From NCBI GenBank assembly GCA_034638255.1, contig JAWPGT010000052.1, positions 62,001-126,000 of the forward strand: a stretch of 64,000 nucleotides of DNA, written 5' to 3'. Origin of the DNA: Coprinus comatus. Taxonomy: Eukaryota; Basidiomycota; Agaricomycetes; Agaricales; Agaricaceae. The position numbers and the translations under genes were made by a program. The notes beneath the pieces were generated by a model, which saw nothing but the letters and a program-made list of their open reading frames with translations, searched no databases and had not been told where the DNA came from. Shown here piece after piece: positions 22,760-34,939 of the stretch; within the stretch, counting starts at the first letter, position 1; each line of letters opens with the position of its first letter.

Positions 22760-25700
22760 ATGGAATCCCACTATGCTGCCGATCCGGAGGCCCAGGAAAT
22801 CCTGATCAACTCTCTGCGCACTCAAATCCAGGATCTCTTTGCTCAGGTCACCCAGCTCAACACAAAGCTCGTCAGTTCCTATGACCGCGTATCTGACCTC
22901 GAGGACGATCTCCATCTCAAGTCGGGCCAGTTGAGATCCACTTCTCTCAAAATCTCACAGCTCGAACTGGAGCGCACTCAGCACCTGGCTGCTTTGAATA
23001 CCGGACTCTTGGTCGAGAAACATCATGTGACGACAGAACTTAACAGGCTCATGGACAAGGCGACAGAGGAGGCTGCTCAACGTGGCCAGGCAGAAAGTGC
23101 TCGTGCCGCAATTGAGAAGGACCTGGACGACCTCAGTGCTACCCTTTTCAATCAGGCAAATACCATGGTTGCAGAGGCACGCTATGCCAGGCATCTTAGC
23201 GAACGCAAGGCCGAAGACGCGGAAACAGCTCTCAAGGGAGCAGAAGAGGCCGTCGGTGCTATGCAGAAAAAGTTACAGGCCCTCGAAGGCGAAAAGGAAG
23301 AGGCGGAGAGGAAGGCTACCGAAGCACAGGCTCTCATAGGCAAGGGAAAGTGGAAGGAACAATCTCCTACTCCTACAATTTCTATCCGTCTTCTGGGTTC
23401 GCACTTGGCTTACCAGGAGTTTCTCCTATTCGTCGCACACCTCCGACATCTCCACACAAACTCAAATGCTATCAATGCACCACCCATGTCTAATATCCTG
23501 ACTCTGCCATTTTTAACTCGTCTCTCAACTGAAGATTCGTAAGTAAAATCATTTTCACCTCTTGGAAAACGAAAAAAAAATTGATTCTTAACAATAACAG
23601 AGAACCTACCATACGATTGGACCTTGCTCCTTCTCTTAATTGGCTCTCCAGACGATCCGTACTAGCAGCTATTCACAATGGTCAACTTTCAATTGAACCC
23701 GTTTCATCAACTACACTTCTATCCGAATCTGCACATCTTTCCAATGCAGGTATATCCCTATCCAGTAGTTCCCATAACGACAATATCCCTTGCGCACTTT
23801 GTGGTGTTCCCATATTTTCTCAATCTTCAACTTCAACTTACTCGGGGTCTGGAAGTTCTTGGTCTAGTAGTCTTTTCAGAAAACCTGGTATTAGTATAGG
23901 ATCAGGAACAAACGCACCACCACTTCCTCCTCGTTCAATTTCTAGAACAAATTCATCTACTCAATCCCAAACTACCGAAACCCAAACTCCAACTCCAACA
24001 TATCCTACTCAAATATATATCTTTCGTATTGCATCCTCCCCTTCGTCTTCATCAGGACTTTCATCTATACCATTACTCAAATCACCTAACCCATCTTCAG
24101 TTCTAAGTTCTCCTGGAATTGGAAGTAGTGGAATTGGAGGTAGTGGAGGTGGAGGAGGAGGAGGAATCATTTCGCCTACTAATTCTTCAAATGGTCATGG
24201 TCATGGACATACTGTTACACCTCTATCCATCTCCCACTCCCATTCAACTTCAACATCACAATCATCTAATACGATTTATCCACTTTGTACTTCTGGTTGG
24301 TGTCTTTCAAGATTACGAAGTACTTGTTCTTTATGGGCATTTGTTAGAACTGGGATTGTTGAAAAGATTTGGGAAGAAGATGTTTCTTCTTCTACTTTTG
24401 CTGGTGATACCAATCCCAATACCAATTCCAATCCCAATACCGCCATTTCTGATACCTCTATCGCCAACGCCTCTGTCAATACCACCACCCACGCCTCTAT
24501 CACAGCTAAAGCCATAACCAAAGCCACAGCGAAAGCTATTACCAATTCTATATCAGCACCACCTACTCTGACTGGCGGTAACGGTAACGGTAATAGTAAT
24601 AATGATGTCACAAAACCAATGGTGTTATTGGAGCAGGAGCAGGAGCAGGAGGAGGAGGAGGAGGAGGAGGGGGAGGGGAAAAACCACCTATACCACCACG
24701 TAGAAGAGGAATTTGGGGATTAGCTAGTGCTATTGGTGAAAGAGCTGTTAGTTGGAGTGGAAGTGGGAGTGGGAGTGTTGATTTAGGGAAAGTGAAGGAG
24801 AAGGAGAAGAAGGTTGAGAAGGAGGAGGGTGGTGGTGTTACGGAAAAGGGGATTGAGAAGGGGATTGAGAAAGGTGACGTTAAAGAGACTGAGATTGAGA
24901 AAGAGATGGAAAAAGAAAAAGAGAAAGAGAAATTGTTACCACCTCCACCTCCACCTCTTCCACCACGTACACGTTCTCCTCGTGTTGTTGTTCCCAATTC
25001 TCAAGAAAAGATGAAAGTCAAGCACATCCCGATTCAAAATTAAAACCTGAAACGGAAGAGGAGGTTAATTTGGGTATATCTCCCGCTCTAGTACCAGAAC
25101 CACAATCAACATCAACACCTCCGGCACCGGCACCGACAGTAACAGAAGTAATCCCATCTACATCTCCAGCACCAGCACCATCACCAGCACCAGCACCAGC
25201 ACCACACAACCTCCAGCATTACCTAAAAGAAATGAAGGACGTACAAGAACAATGGTTCACCTTCACCTTCACCTTCACCTTCACCTAATCCACCACCTAT
25301 TCCACCAAGAGCAGTTAAACGATTATCTGTACCTTTAGGTTTACGTGATAGACCAGGTTCACCTTTAAGTGTACCTTTACCTGAATCAAGACCTTCTACA
25401 CCTTCTAATTCCAATTCCAATCCTAACCCTAATAATGGGAGTGGACCACCTTCGAGAACTAGTTCTCCTGCTATAGGAGGAGGAGTAGGAAGTGGAACTC
25501 CACCACCCGTACCTAGACGTGCTGCTGCTAGGAATTTGAAGAGACTTTCCGGATCTGGATCTGGGCTTGTTGAAGTGAGTAGAGGAGGGGGAGGGTCAAG
25601 GACTTCGTCACCTGCACCTGTTCCATTCCCGGTGTCTGCATCAACTTCGATATCAGCATCAAAAGTTGCTACGAATGTGAATGGTGATGGTGAGAAAGGG

Positions 25701-26469
25701 TTGGGAAGTGTTGAAGAGATGGAGAAGGAAGTTGAAGTTGATAAAGAAGTTGAAAAAGAGAAGGAGGTTGTTGGTAAAGAGGATGAGAATGAAGATGTGG
25801 TTGTGGAGGTAGCTGTAGCTGTCCGTGATGGTAATGGTAATAAGGAAGTGGAAGGGGTAGGGGAAGGGGAAGGGGAGGTTGTTATTAAGAATGAGGAGAA
25901 AGAGAATGAATTGGTTACTTCGGAAATGGAGAAACAAGTGAAATCAGAGAAAGAGAAAGAGAAAGAAGGGGATGCGGCATTGACGGAGAACTTGAAGAAA
26001 GGAAGAGATAATAAAGATACGGATACGGCAGGAGGAGGAAAAGAAGATCGGGATCAAGGAGAGAAAAAGCAAGAAAAAGCAAGCGAAAATGTGAAAGAAG
26101 AAAAAGAAAATTCTAACGAAAAGCAAAAAGAAAAAGGAAAGAAGAAAGTGTGATTTCTTTGAATAATGAAGATCTTCCTCCTCCACCTCGAGAACTATCA
26201 GCCTCGAAAAAAGAAAAAGATGATGTAGTTAAAAATCGAAAGATGAAGACGAAGAGAAGAAAGAAACTGAACCTGCGCTCGAGTCCAAGTCCAAGTCTGA
26301 ACCCGAATCCGAGTCCTACAAAGAGAAGGAGAAGGAGAAGAAAGAGAATGAAAAACATATGATTATTGGGGATAATACTTGGGAAGAAAGAACTTGGAAA
26401 GAATTGACGAAATTGAGAGAGGATATGTTTTGGGCTAGAATTGGAGTTTTGAAAACTTCAGAGTCTTAA
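22760..26469 (+). CDS. sec2: Sec2/Rabin-type guanine nucleotide exchange factor for a Sec4/Rab8 GTPase
   Basis: Promotes GDP release from the exocytic Rab on secretory vesicles. The ATG at 22760 opens a long coiled coil (residues about 10-200). Its core LSATLFNQANTMVAEAR, near residue 124, is the hallmark of the Sec2p GEF domain. The first intron is 23539-23600. The middle domain has NIPCALCGVPIF, CTSGWCLSRLRSTC and LWAFVRTGIVEKIW, the Cys-rich region conserved in Sec2/Rabin homologs. The C-terminal half has proline motifs (KPPIPPRRRG, QPPALPKRNEG, PPPIPPRAVKR) in a Glu/Lys/Ser-rich low-complexity tail and ends TWKELTKLREDMFWARIGVL. The tail is spread over several frames. One change is explained by a plausible 59-base intron, 24578-24636. 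Others fall at repeats or A runs (near 25000, 25200-25280, 26110-26140, 26231) and may be assembly indels. Confidence 0.88.
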
Positions 26470-27113
26470 AAGCTCAAAGCACTTGGCATTCACATTCACC
26501 TTTCACCTTTGCCTTTCGCCCTTCTCCTTTCGTTTCTCGCTCCCTCGGAGTCTTTTATCTTGATTTCCGTTTTTTTTCTTCATATTCTGATTACGGACCG
26601 TTTCACAACATTTTTTTTAAATATTTCCTTTTCTTTTTGGTTCACCACTACTACTAGTTGGACCAGTTCCATCCAATATACCGCAATTATCTTCCTACTT
26701 TCTTTTTCGTTTTTAGTACATATGTACTTTTTCCTTTGTTTTTTTTTTGGTTTGGGTTTGCATTGTTACGTGCACTTCCTTCTCTTTTTTCTTTTTGTTC
26801 TTTTCTTTTCTTTCTTTTTGTTTAGTATAGTTTAGAGAAGGAATATATTTATATTGGTATGTTGTACGCGTTTGTAAAGGAAGTAAGAAAGGAACTAGAT
26901 TCGTTGTAGTAGTTGGATGATCGTTCAAACATTCAAAAGTTTCCAATTTAACACTTGAACAATTTAATCAAATGACGATAACTGACGAGCGCTCAAAATT
27001 TCATCGGCATTCCAAACACACAAAAAAAAAAAAAGAATTAATCGTACATTGCCATAGCGTAATACACGAAAAGTTGAAAACATATAACACCAAACCCCGT
27101 ACCCATTCCTCCT
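26470..27113. other. Convergent intergenic region
   Basis: Lies between the 3' ends of sec2 and the RRM gene. It is T-rich on the plus strand with several T8 runs, consistent with 3' untranslated regions of both genes. No gene is seen. Confidence 0.55.
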
Positions 27114-28340
27114 TCACTTTCTTGCGAACGTGATCTATAATAACGAATATTATCAATAAACCAATCGAAATATCAAAAAAAGCAAAACGGAAAGACAACA
27201 GACAGAACAAAAACAAAACAAAAAAACAAAACAAAAAAACGAGAATAAACACACACCTTAATCTTATTCTCTCCATCCAATTTATAATTATGCAAACCAT
27301 CCTTAGCAACAGTAGCACTAGCCTCATCTACAAACTCGACAAAAGCAATATCCTTCTTAGTAGGAATCATCCTAACTTCATATAAATTGGGATATGGTGT
27401 AAACAAAGCATTGAGTTGATCCTTTGTAACGTTTTCTGGTAGGTTTTGTAAAAAGAGAATTTTGTTGGGTGGGAGATATTCATCTGGCATTTGAACTGCT
27501 GGTCTTTTGGCTGTTGGTAATGATGTTCCTCCGTCGATTTCGGCTGCTTCACGTTTGAGTCGGAATTTTGCTTTGATTGGGTTAGTGTATCGTGTGTTTT
27601 CTGGTAGTGGAATTTTTAGATTTGGATTTGAAATGAGATTTTTTTTTGGAAGGAGTTTCAAGAAAGGAAGGAAGGGAGGGAGGGTATTGGTTTTTTGTGG
27701 TAGAATGGAATATGATGAACGTACTTTTATGTTCTTCTCTAGTTTGTTTATGACTATCAAAATTGTTGGGGTCTAACTTCTTAACCACAGCATCTGATCG
27801 CGTCTTCGCAAACGATAGTTGCTATAAAACAAGGGGAATAATTTAGTAAGTAGTGACACACACACGCGAAAAAAAGGTGTACGAACCAGAGGTTTAGAAT
27901 ATAAAGGAAAACGTTGAACATCTTTTAAAGCTTTCCTAGCAGAATCCACAGAAGCAAAAGATACGAAAGCTTGACCACGCATACGAAGATTACTATGTGC
28001 AACAACATCTAAAACTTCTCCATATGATTTAAATAATCCGCGTAGCGTAGCTTTCATAACTGAACACACACGAATCAGATCAATCAACGACAACATAAAA
28101 GAAAGAGGAATTGAACAGAAACATACCTTGAGGTTTTACTTTTTCATTTAGATTCTGAATATAAAGCGTCTCGCATGCATTATCTTCTGGAGGAGCCATA
28201 GCAACATCAGTGGCGGATTGAGGTGGTGCAGCTTGTGGTGGTACATTTGGTGGGAGTACTGAATCCGTTGGACCAGGTACGAATGAAGGAGGAGGATGAC
28301 CTGGTTGAGGTTGTTGAATGGCTATGCTTGCGTCTGACAT
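27114..28340 (-). CDS. U1A/U2B''-family spliceosomal RRM protein
   Basis: Two RNA-recognition motifs place this in the U1A/U2B''/SNF family, which binds U1 and/or U2 snRNA stem-loops in the spliceosome. The start at 28340 opens a Pro/Gln-rich leader (MSDASIAIQQPQPGHPPPS). RRM1 spans ETLYIQNLNEKVKP (RNP2 LYIQNL) and MRGQAFVSF (RNP1). The linker TRYTNPIKAKFRLKREAAE is reached through an intron that removes about 170 bases (GTACGT...CCAG, near 27590-27730). RRM2 has ILFLQNLPENVTKDQL and KKDIAFVEFVDEASA. A last short exon gives ITFARK and the stop at 27114. The two-RRM layout and the short KxTFA(R/K)K end match U1A. Separating U1A from U2B'' needs a tree; many fungi keep one protein for both. Confidence 0.9.
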
Positions 28341-28784
28341 ATTTATGAATATGGGTCGTGGACGCTGTCGACAACAATGAGCAGGTTTGTTATGGTTTGT
28401 TTGTTGACAGCCTCCGATTCTGCATTTACTATTATTGTAAAGCATTCAAAAATAATATTCCAGCCAAAACCATTTTGAATCTTTCAAATTTGAGCTTATG
28501 GTACTTATTAGATGAGTAGCACAGTACTTCATCATGAGATAGATACCCGTAAGCAAAATAGTTTGAATTTGTTCTTGGTATAAATAAGCATGATCGGTAT
28601 GTATGGTATCCTTTGTTACAATACAATACAATCAACGATTCCAATTCCACAGTTCATATAAATACTGTATTCTGATATCCTTCCATTCATCCATCCTCCC
28701 TCTCCTTTCTTTTATGGATGTACCAACCCAAAATCAAATTAGGGTCAAAATCACTGGACACCCTCCCATGACTTCTTGCGAACC
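28341..28784. other. Intergenic region between RRM gene and PPCS gene
   Basis: No gene is supported. It would hold the promoter of the RRM gene and the 3' region of the PPCS gene, both on the minus strand. Confidence 0.55.
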
Positions 28785-30210
28785 TCAAATGCTCGAGCTC
28801 GTATCAGAACTCGAAGTAATTGTAGATGTAGGTGTAGGAGAAGGGGTAGCATTAATCCATTCAGTATGTCTTTTAACCAATTCATCAACAATCTTTTCTT
28901 CTATTTCTTGAATTTGGGTCGATCCTGGATGAGGAATCGTTGATTCTGGATCGATCCTTAACCAATTTTCGATAAAAGTATCTTCAACATTGGAATTCGA
29001 CTTGGCTGATGCATTCTGGTCGTTCTTATTATTGTTATTGCTCCGCGAAACAAAAACAACTTCGAATTTCCTTCTATGAAGATCATTTCCAATAACAACT
29101 TGATGACCATAACGTTCAAGTGCTGCTCTTGCTTTAGGTATCAGAAGATCTTGATCCGTTTCCAACTACAGAGAAAATTAATAAGTGACAAGGTGGAATA
29201 GATGATAGATTGTTAACATACCTTGAACGAAACGATATATCCCTCCCTTGTCCATTGTTCAACCATAGGTTTAAGAATTTTAGGAACTTGGTCCATCTCG
29301 ATATGTAAACTTCCTTTTCCAGATTGAATCTTATGGACAGACTGGTCAAAACAAAGTGAATATCAATATCCACAATAGGAAGATTATAACAACAATAAAA
29401 AGACGCACCATCTTTTGACGAGGCAAAAAGAAATCGCTGACAGCTGCAGCAAGATAAAAGAGAGCTTTCCTCCTCAAAATTGACAACTCCTGACTTACGG
29501 CTCTTAATAGCCATAAGTAATCATTAACAGTTACGAATGTTAACGTGAATAATGTATCGGCCACATGGGCGGCTTTGTACATCTGTAAAACTTGAACAAG
29601 TTCGGCGCGTTTATCGGGTGTTACTGAGATTCTTGGATCTTCTAGGGGTGTTGGTGATGACGAGGAAGAAGATGGGGTTTCAATTTCGAGAAAATCGAGA
29701 AAAGGGTTGGTTGAATGAGAATAATGACGACTGAATGGTTGAAGACTGAATTGACGATGCATAAAGATAACTGCATATCCTGCTTTTAAGAAATACTCGG
29801 CAGATGTTGCGCCTCTTGTACCTAAATTCTTGTTTCAATGATATTGCAACAGATAAAGTATGAAATGGCGCGTACCAGCACTAAAGTTGTCTAGGAATCG
29901 AACACTTGTGGGATAGGGGTATGAGTTATAGTTCCTATTTATTCAACGATTCGATGCTCACACATTGAGCTCTAAAGGCACAGTAGTTCCTCCACTCTAG
30001 AATCCAACAATTCAGTATCTTCTTCTACGTGGGTCCGTCAGTGGAGTATAATAACAATAACTCACAGTAACAAGTACAACCCTCCTCTCCACTCTCCTTC
30101 TGCTTATTAACCCACTCCCGAACGCGTTGTATCTCAAACTCCAAGTTCTGTGGAGGAGGTTGGGTAGCGAAATAATCTTCAGCAGAGAAGGATGTTGGTC
30201 CAGTGATCAT
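28785..30210 (-). CDS. CAB2: Phosphopantothenate-cysteine ligase (coenzyme A pathway)
   Basis: Joins cysteine to 4'-phosphopantothenate, the second step of coenzyme A synthesis. The start at 30210 gives [20 protein letters not shown]. The spliced product then shows the family signatures in order: [84 protein letters not shown] and a C-terminal [14 protein letters not shown] before a Ser/Thr-rich tail. Introns are short (for example 30003-30066 and the one ending at 29926). One problem is visible: between VNKQKESG and RVVLVT the frame changes by one base in the GA-rich stretch near 30080-30098, with no usable intron. Because this enzyme is normally essential and single-copy, an assembly indel is more likely than a dead gene. 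Confidence 0.9.
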
Positions 30211-30271
30211 TGTAAGTAGTGAAGAAGAATATCGCTTAAATTTTGTTTTGGGGTATAATCTAATCAATTCC

Positions 30272-31869
30272 CTAATATAGATCGATATGCCCCTCACTAT
30301 TAACAATCCCCATTCCCTTCACCCCATTCCACCACTCCTTCGCGCTCGTCTCTTTTTTACCTTCTTGTTTCAATCGAGAGACTTCAAGTACCGTGTTGTC
30401 TTTACACCGCACCAATAATATATTCCCTGTTGGTGCTCTGAATAATCGAGCGGAACCGGGTTTCGTGCTTAGACCTTGATCTAGTGTAGGATCCAACAAT
30501 ATTCCAGGCGTTATTAGTTGAACCGTCTTTGGCGGTGTCGTCGCAATCGTAGTTGTTAAATGTCGCTGTAAAATTGGTTGAGTAATTAGGGTTTTAGATT
30601 TCAAAGTATTCCCCTACCTGATGAGAAATTCCTCGATGTCGCCAAATAATTTCTTGAGCAGTTAAATCTGAGAAATTTATTGTCCAATCTGCTTGGGTTA
30701 TCATTGGAGCGTGAGGTTCATTTGTTTGTATAGGTTGAGATACGGCTTTAGCCTTGATAATGTCCACAAAAAGTCGGTTCAGTAATAATAAAAATCGGAA
30801 AAGAAAAAGAAAAACGTACCGTTCCTTTAATCATTCCTCTTAATACATCAACCAGTAACTTTCCTCCTTCAATTGCCAGTACTTCTCGCATCTTTGTAAA
30901 ATCTGCACCTTCTGGTACACTCTAAGGAGAATACAAAAACGGTTGGAATTCGTTCATAATTGAGTCAGAAAATCACAAAAAATCATATATATATAAGTCA
31001 CATACCAAACGTCTAGATCCCCAAATATCACCAGCATCAATACCTCCTTCACCACCTTTCTTCTTAACAGGTAACATTCCAATAACACAAACACCAGTTT
31101 CCTTTTCTCCATTCATTAAAGCATGTTGAATAGGCGCAGGTCCACGATAACAAGGTAATAAACTTGGATGAACATTCAATCTATTTTGTTTCGAGAACTG
31201 AGAAAGCATTGATAATGGAAGAATTCGACCAAAAGATGCTGTTATTAGTAGATGATTTGAAGGTGGTGAAGATGTTTGTTCGGGGGGTTCAAGTTTAGGA
31301 GGTAACTGGAATGGTGAAGGAAGCTACATAGGTGCCATTAGATGTTTTGTCGTATACTGAACTATGGGGGAGGGCTGAACTTACAGTCCACTGTCGGAAA
31401 GCAGACTTTTGTCCTGGGATGGTATGTACCGGTATACTCAAAGAGTTACCCAATTCTTTCAAAGGAGCTACAAAAACAGACAGTCAATTCAACCAACCAC
31501 CTGAGTAAAGAAAAAAACGAACAAATAGCCAACACCGAACCACGTCTTCCAACTTTCTCATCAGGATGCGTAGCAATAGTTATCTGACTCCATACATCTA
31601 AGAGAAGAAAAAAAAATTGCAACATTCATCCCAATATCAACAAAATGACAAGAAATGAAAGAAAGAAAAAGCATACCAGGAGCATTATAAAGTTCTCTAA
31701 AAACCCCACAAGAAAATTCATCACGTCCCATATACAAAATATTAAATTTATCGTTCCGGTTTTGATTTAGGTTTTGAGTAAACCATCTTTGATTAATATT
31801 AATACGAGTATGACATGTGAAGCGAAGAAGTTGTTGGATTGGTATTCGACGCGTTTGGGGTAAGAGCAT
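30272..31869 (-). CDS. FMT1: Mitochondrial methionyl-tRNA formyltransferase
   Basis: Formylates initiator Met-tRNA for mitochondrial translation using 10-formyl-tetrahydrofolate. The start at 31869 opens a basic presequence (MLLPQTRRIPIQQLLRFTCH) suited to mitochondrial import, then FNILYMGRDEFSCGVFREL. The catalytic domain has RLNVHPSLLPCYRGPAPIQ (Asn and His of the active site) and GIDAGDIW (catalytic Asp). The C-terminal domain ends with LFRAPTGNILLVRCKDNTVL and a stop at 30272. At least six exons join in frame through short GT-AG introns. It lies 61 bases downstream-to-upstream of the PPCS start on the same strand, so the two are tightly spaced. tRNA-Glu lies just upstream on the other strand. 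Confidence 0.93.
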
Positions 31870-31974
31870 GCCGCATTCGTATATATTGGATGTTACTGAA
31901 ATTTCTGTTTGGTGTTGGTGTTAGCTTGGAAGTGCAAGAAACGATCATAATGTAAACAAATAGCCCAACAGCAA

Positions 31975-32046
31975 TCCGATATGGTGTAACGGCTAACATT
32001 GCCGCCTTTCACGCGGCAGCTCGGGGTTCGATTCCCCGTATCGGAA
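31975..32046 (+). tRNA. tRNA-Glu(UUC)
   Basis: A complete cloverleaf: acceptor TCCGATA pairs with TATCGGA (32039-32045); anticodon stem GCCGC/GCGGC encloses loop CTTTCAC with anticodon TTC at 32008-32010; T arm GGGG-TTCGATT-CCCC; discriminator A at 32046. No intron. A T9 Pol III terminator follows at 32075-32083. Confidence 0.98.
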
Positions 32047-32074
32047 TATCCCTCTAAATCAAACTTTCTGGTTA

Positions 32075-32083
32075 TTTTTTTTT
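32075..32083 (+). terminator. RNA polymerase III oligo-T terminator of tRNA-Glu
   Basis: Nine consecutive T residues start 29 bases after the tRNA gene, the normal Pol III stop signal. Confidence 0.85.
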
Positions 32084-32950
32084 ATGTGTTTTTGCTTAAA
32101 ATTACCCTGTGAAGCATCAAAAGGTGTACTTTATCTGTTATATATCCATGTTGAGGCCTTCACCTCAGAAGGATTTTGAGCGAAAAAAAACTTGAGGAGG
32201 CTACCTAGTTGTCGGTTTTTATAATCTACTATATATCCCACAGTATCTCAATATACATGTACCAAGGAATCCGAGTTTTATTTACAACGTGCTCTCTGTC
32301 CATTACATAACGGCACATAGATAATACTAAGTTGACAAATAACCTGTTAACTTATTTCCCTGGCAAACTCTATTTGCGGCAACCAAACTTACAAGTCCAT
32401 TCCACAAGATCTATCAGTAAACTCACTTTGTGCGGGGTACACTTGGCTCCTGTATTCAGGAAAGTAGAAGGGGAGTAGAGATGGGGGATGTAGGTGCACA
32501 GTAATACGCTGTAACGCAACGCATGAGTTGAATATTGATATTCTCCACATGTCTCGTCTTGTGAATATCCATTAATCCAGCATGTTCCTAGGGCAATGGA
32601 AGCAAAGTCTGACGAATCCAGAATCCCATACTCGCAACGTGAGTGTGTTAGTAAGCCCACGTTGGTGTACGCAAATAATAACTGAGCTGTATTCAGAGTT
32701 GGAGGTTCTCAAACCAACTCCGATTGCGAGTCGATTCTCAGGCTTCTTTGAGGCCCATTTCCCTCGTGTCTATGAGAGACGGTTAGATACTAGCGGTCTC
32801 TAATGAAGTTGGAGCTTATTCCCACATGGCACACATGGATAGATGCTTCTTCAAGTTCATACAAATAGGTGCCTGCGAGAGCTTATCAAGACTCCGGAGA
32901 TCCCATAACCAACAGCTCAACGTCAACCTCTCAGCGTTTGAAACGGTGCT
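32084..32950. other. Intergenic region before OMT pseudogene
   Basis: No gene is supported. The last 100 bases resemble the DNA upstream of the intact O-methyltransferase start in patches (for example TACAAATAGG near 32862), so the duplication probably extends into the promoter. Confidence 0.5.
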
Positions 32951-34856
32951 ATGGCAACTTTAATGAACAATATTTCTACTCTCCTTGCAATAATCACAAA
33001 TTCTGCAAAGGTTATCGAGGCTTCGTTCCAGAGTACCTCGAAGTCCTACGTTCCATCCCTTAACGATCTAGAGCCCCATCCATTGGACAAGGAAATCTCA
33101 TCCTTACAGCTCAAGACTGCAACTCAGTCCCTCGAAGGGGCTTGTGCACAACTACGTGCAATGCTCACGTGTCCGAATCATAACTTGACAAATGTGAGCC
33201 TCGAGATGCATTACTCTACCTATACTATAATGCTAACTTGCGACAAAAACTTGCCACAATGTTGAATGTGCTCAGAAATTCATGCATGTATGCGGCACTT
33301 TTTCTTGTCTATCGTTTATTATACTAACCTTAAGAGTTAGATATACCTCTCCGCTTGTATTGGAACAATTCTGAATGCCAATGTACCTGATATAATTGGT
33401 ATCAATCAAGATGGAATGGCAGTCGAGGAAATCGGAAAGCAAGCTGGTATCGAACCCACAAAGTTATCTCGGGTTCTCTGTTTATTGTGTACTCATCATA
33501 TCTTTCGTGAAGGTAAGCTAATTTTACCAAAACAGTTGAGTATTAACAACTATCGTTTTACCACAGTCCATCCAGACGTTTTTGCGAATAATCGGTTGAG
33601 CATTAATTTACGCTCTTCAAATCCTCTTGCTAGCTTTGGCCTTCAGCTGTAAGTGTTTACCATAAACTTTCCTTTGTATAACAAGAGCTTATGATACTCT
33701 CTAGCACGGATGAGAATTATAAAGCCACAGGGACTTCTCTTCAAAACGTTGTTGGATCCAGAATGGGGACCATCCACCGCTGCTAATCATGCTCCATTTA
33801 ACAAACTGACGGGCTTTAATGGACCAGTGTTTGATTGTATGCCGGGGTAAGATATAATTTCCACGTCTAGAATTCGATAAACCTGTGAATCTGATATGAC
33901 ATGTACTACAGAAAGGAAGCCCGATAGGTGCTGTACAAGGTGCTAGATTTGCACGCGTGAATGAGACTTGTGAGGCGACCTCTGTTGTACAGTGTAAGTA
34001 TCGTTATTGCTCAAGGTATTCAAGTCTTGCGAGCTCATCTCATGGTTAGTATATCCATGGGATAAATTACCAGAAGGAACGACAGTAAATGATGTTGGAG
34101 GTGTCGGCCATATGATGCTTGAACTCGCAAAATGCCATCCCAACCTTAAGTTCAAGGTCCAAGATCGTCCAGAACGTGTTGAGCAGGCAGAGAAGGAGAT
34201 ATGGCCTCAGGAATGCCCAGATGCTTTGAAGGAAAATAGAGTCGAGTTCAAAGGGTTTGATTTCTTCAAAGATCAACCTATTTCCGGCTGTGATATCTAC
34301 TATGTGAGATATTTCTCTGATGCGCAAGATAATGCAGTCGCTAATTTATTTTACTTCAATCTTCAGATCAAGCACATCTTGTAAGCACATATCAGTCTGC
34401 AGCCACGCGGCTGATATGAAAGAGATAAAGCTCAACGTTTTCAACCTTCTCCCAGACATAACTGGCCCGACAAAGAATCCATTGATATTCTTAGCAATGT
34501 AAGGAAAGCCATGGGGTCCAGTAGTCGCGTCTTCGTTCGTAAGTTCTGATACAATCATACTTTAAATCGGTTCTTGCTAAGAAGACTTATTGCTAGATGA
34601 ACACATACTTCAAAAGGCGAGCCATTTTCCCGAGGATCAATCACAATTCCATCAGGCTCCGGATCCCCTTCTCCCTAATTTTGGAATGGGAAAGATATGA
34701 CAATACAGCATTGATCTGATCATGATGGTCATGTTTAACACACAGGCGAGGGCACTGGAGGATCATATTAGATTAGGCAAGTTGGCGGGATTGGAATTTG
34801 TTAAATTTTGGGATCTTGGAGAGATGGGTATGGTTGAGTTTGGACTCCCAGGCTGA
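32951..34856 (+). pseudogene. Decayed inverted copy of the O-methyltransferase gene
   Basis: Same exon order and strong similarity to the gene at 661-2597, in opposite orientation. Lesions by direct comparison are: a one-base insertion (ACAGGG for ACAGG near 33735) that shifts the frame; loss of about 13 bases after TTTGCACGCG near 33957; loss of one Gly codon in the SAM motif (DVGG-VGHM near 34096); and a CGA-to-TGA stop at 34698-34700 in the C-terminal domain. Most introns keep their splice borders. The C-terminal exon otherwise still reads DHIRLGKLAGLEFVKFWDLG. Several independent lesions argue for true decay rather than one sequencing error. Confidence 0.88.
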
Positions 34857-34939
34857 AATTTGAAAACTAAAATTTGAAACCCATCTTGATCTATAAATTT
34901 GCTGAAGCACCAGTAAAATATAGTGAAAGATGCTAGACC

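Noticed and set aside
24119..24997. Overlapping long frames on both strands in the sec2 region
   Set aside because: They arise from GGA/CCA-type repeats that are open in several frames; the sec2 motifs identify the real strand.
661..34856. O-methyltransferases as part of a secondary-metabolite cluster
   Set aside because: No core synthase, oxidase or regulator lies between or beside them; the intervening genes are transposons and housekeeping genes.
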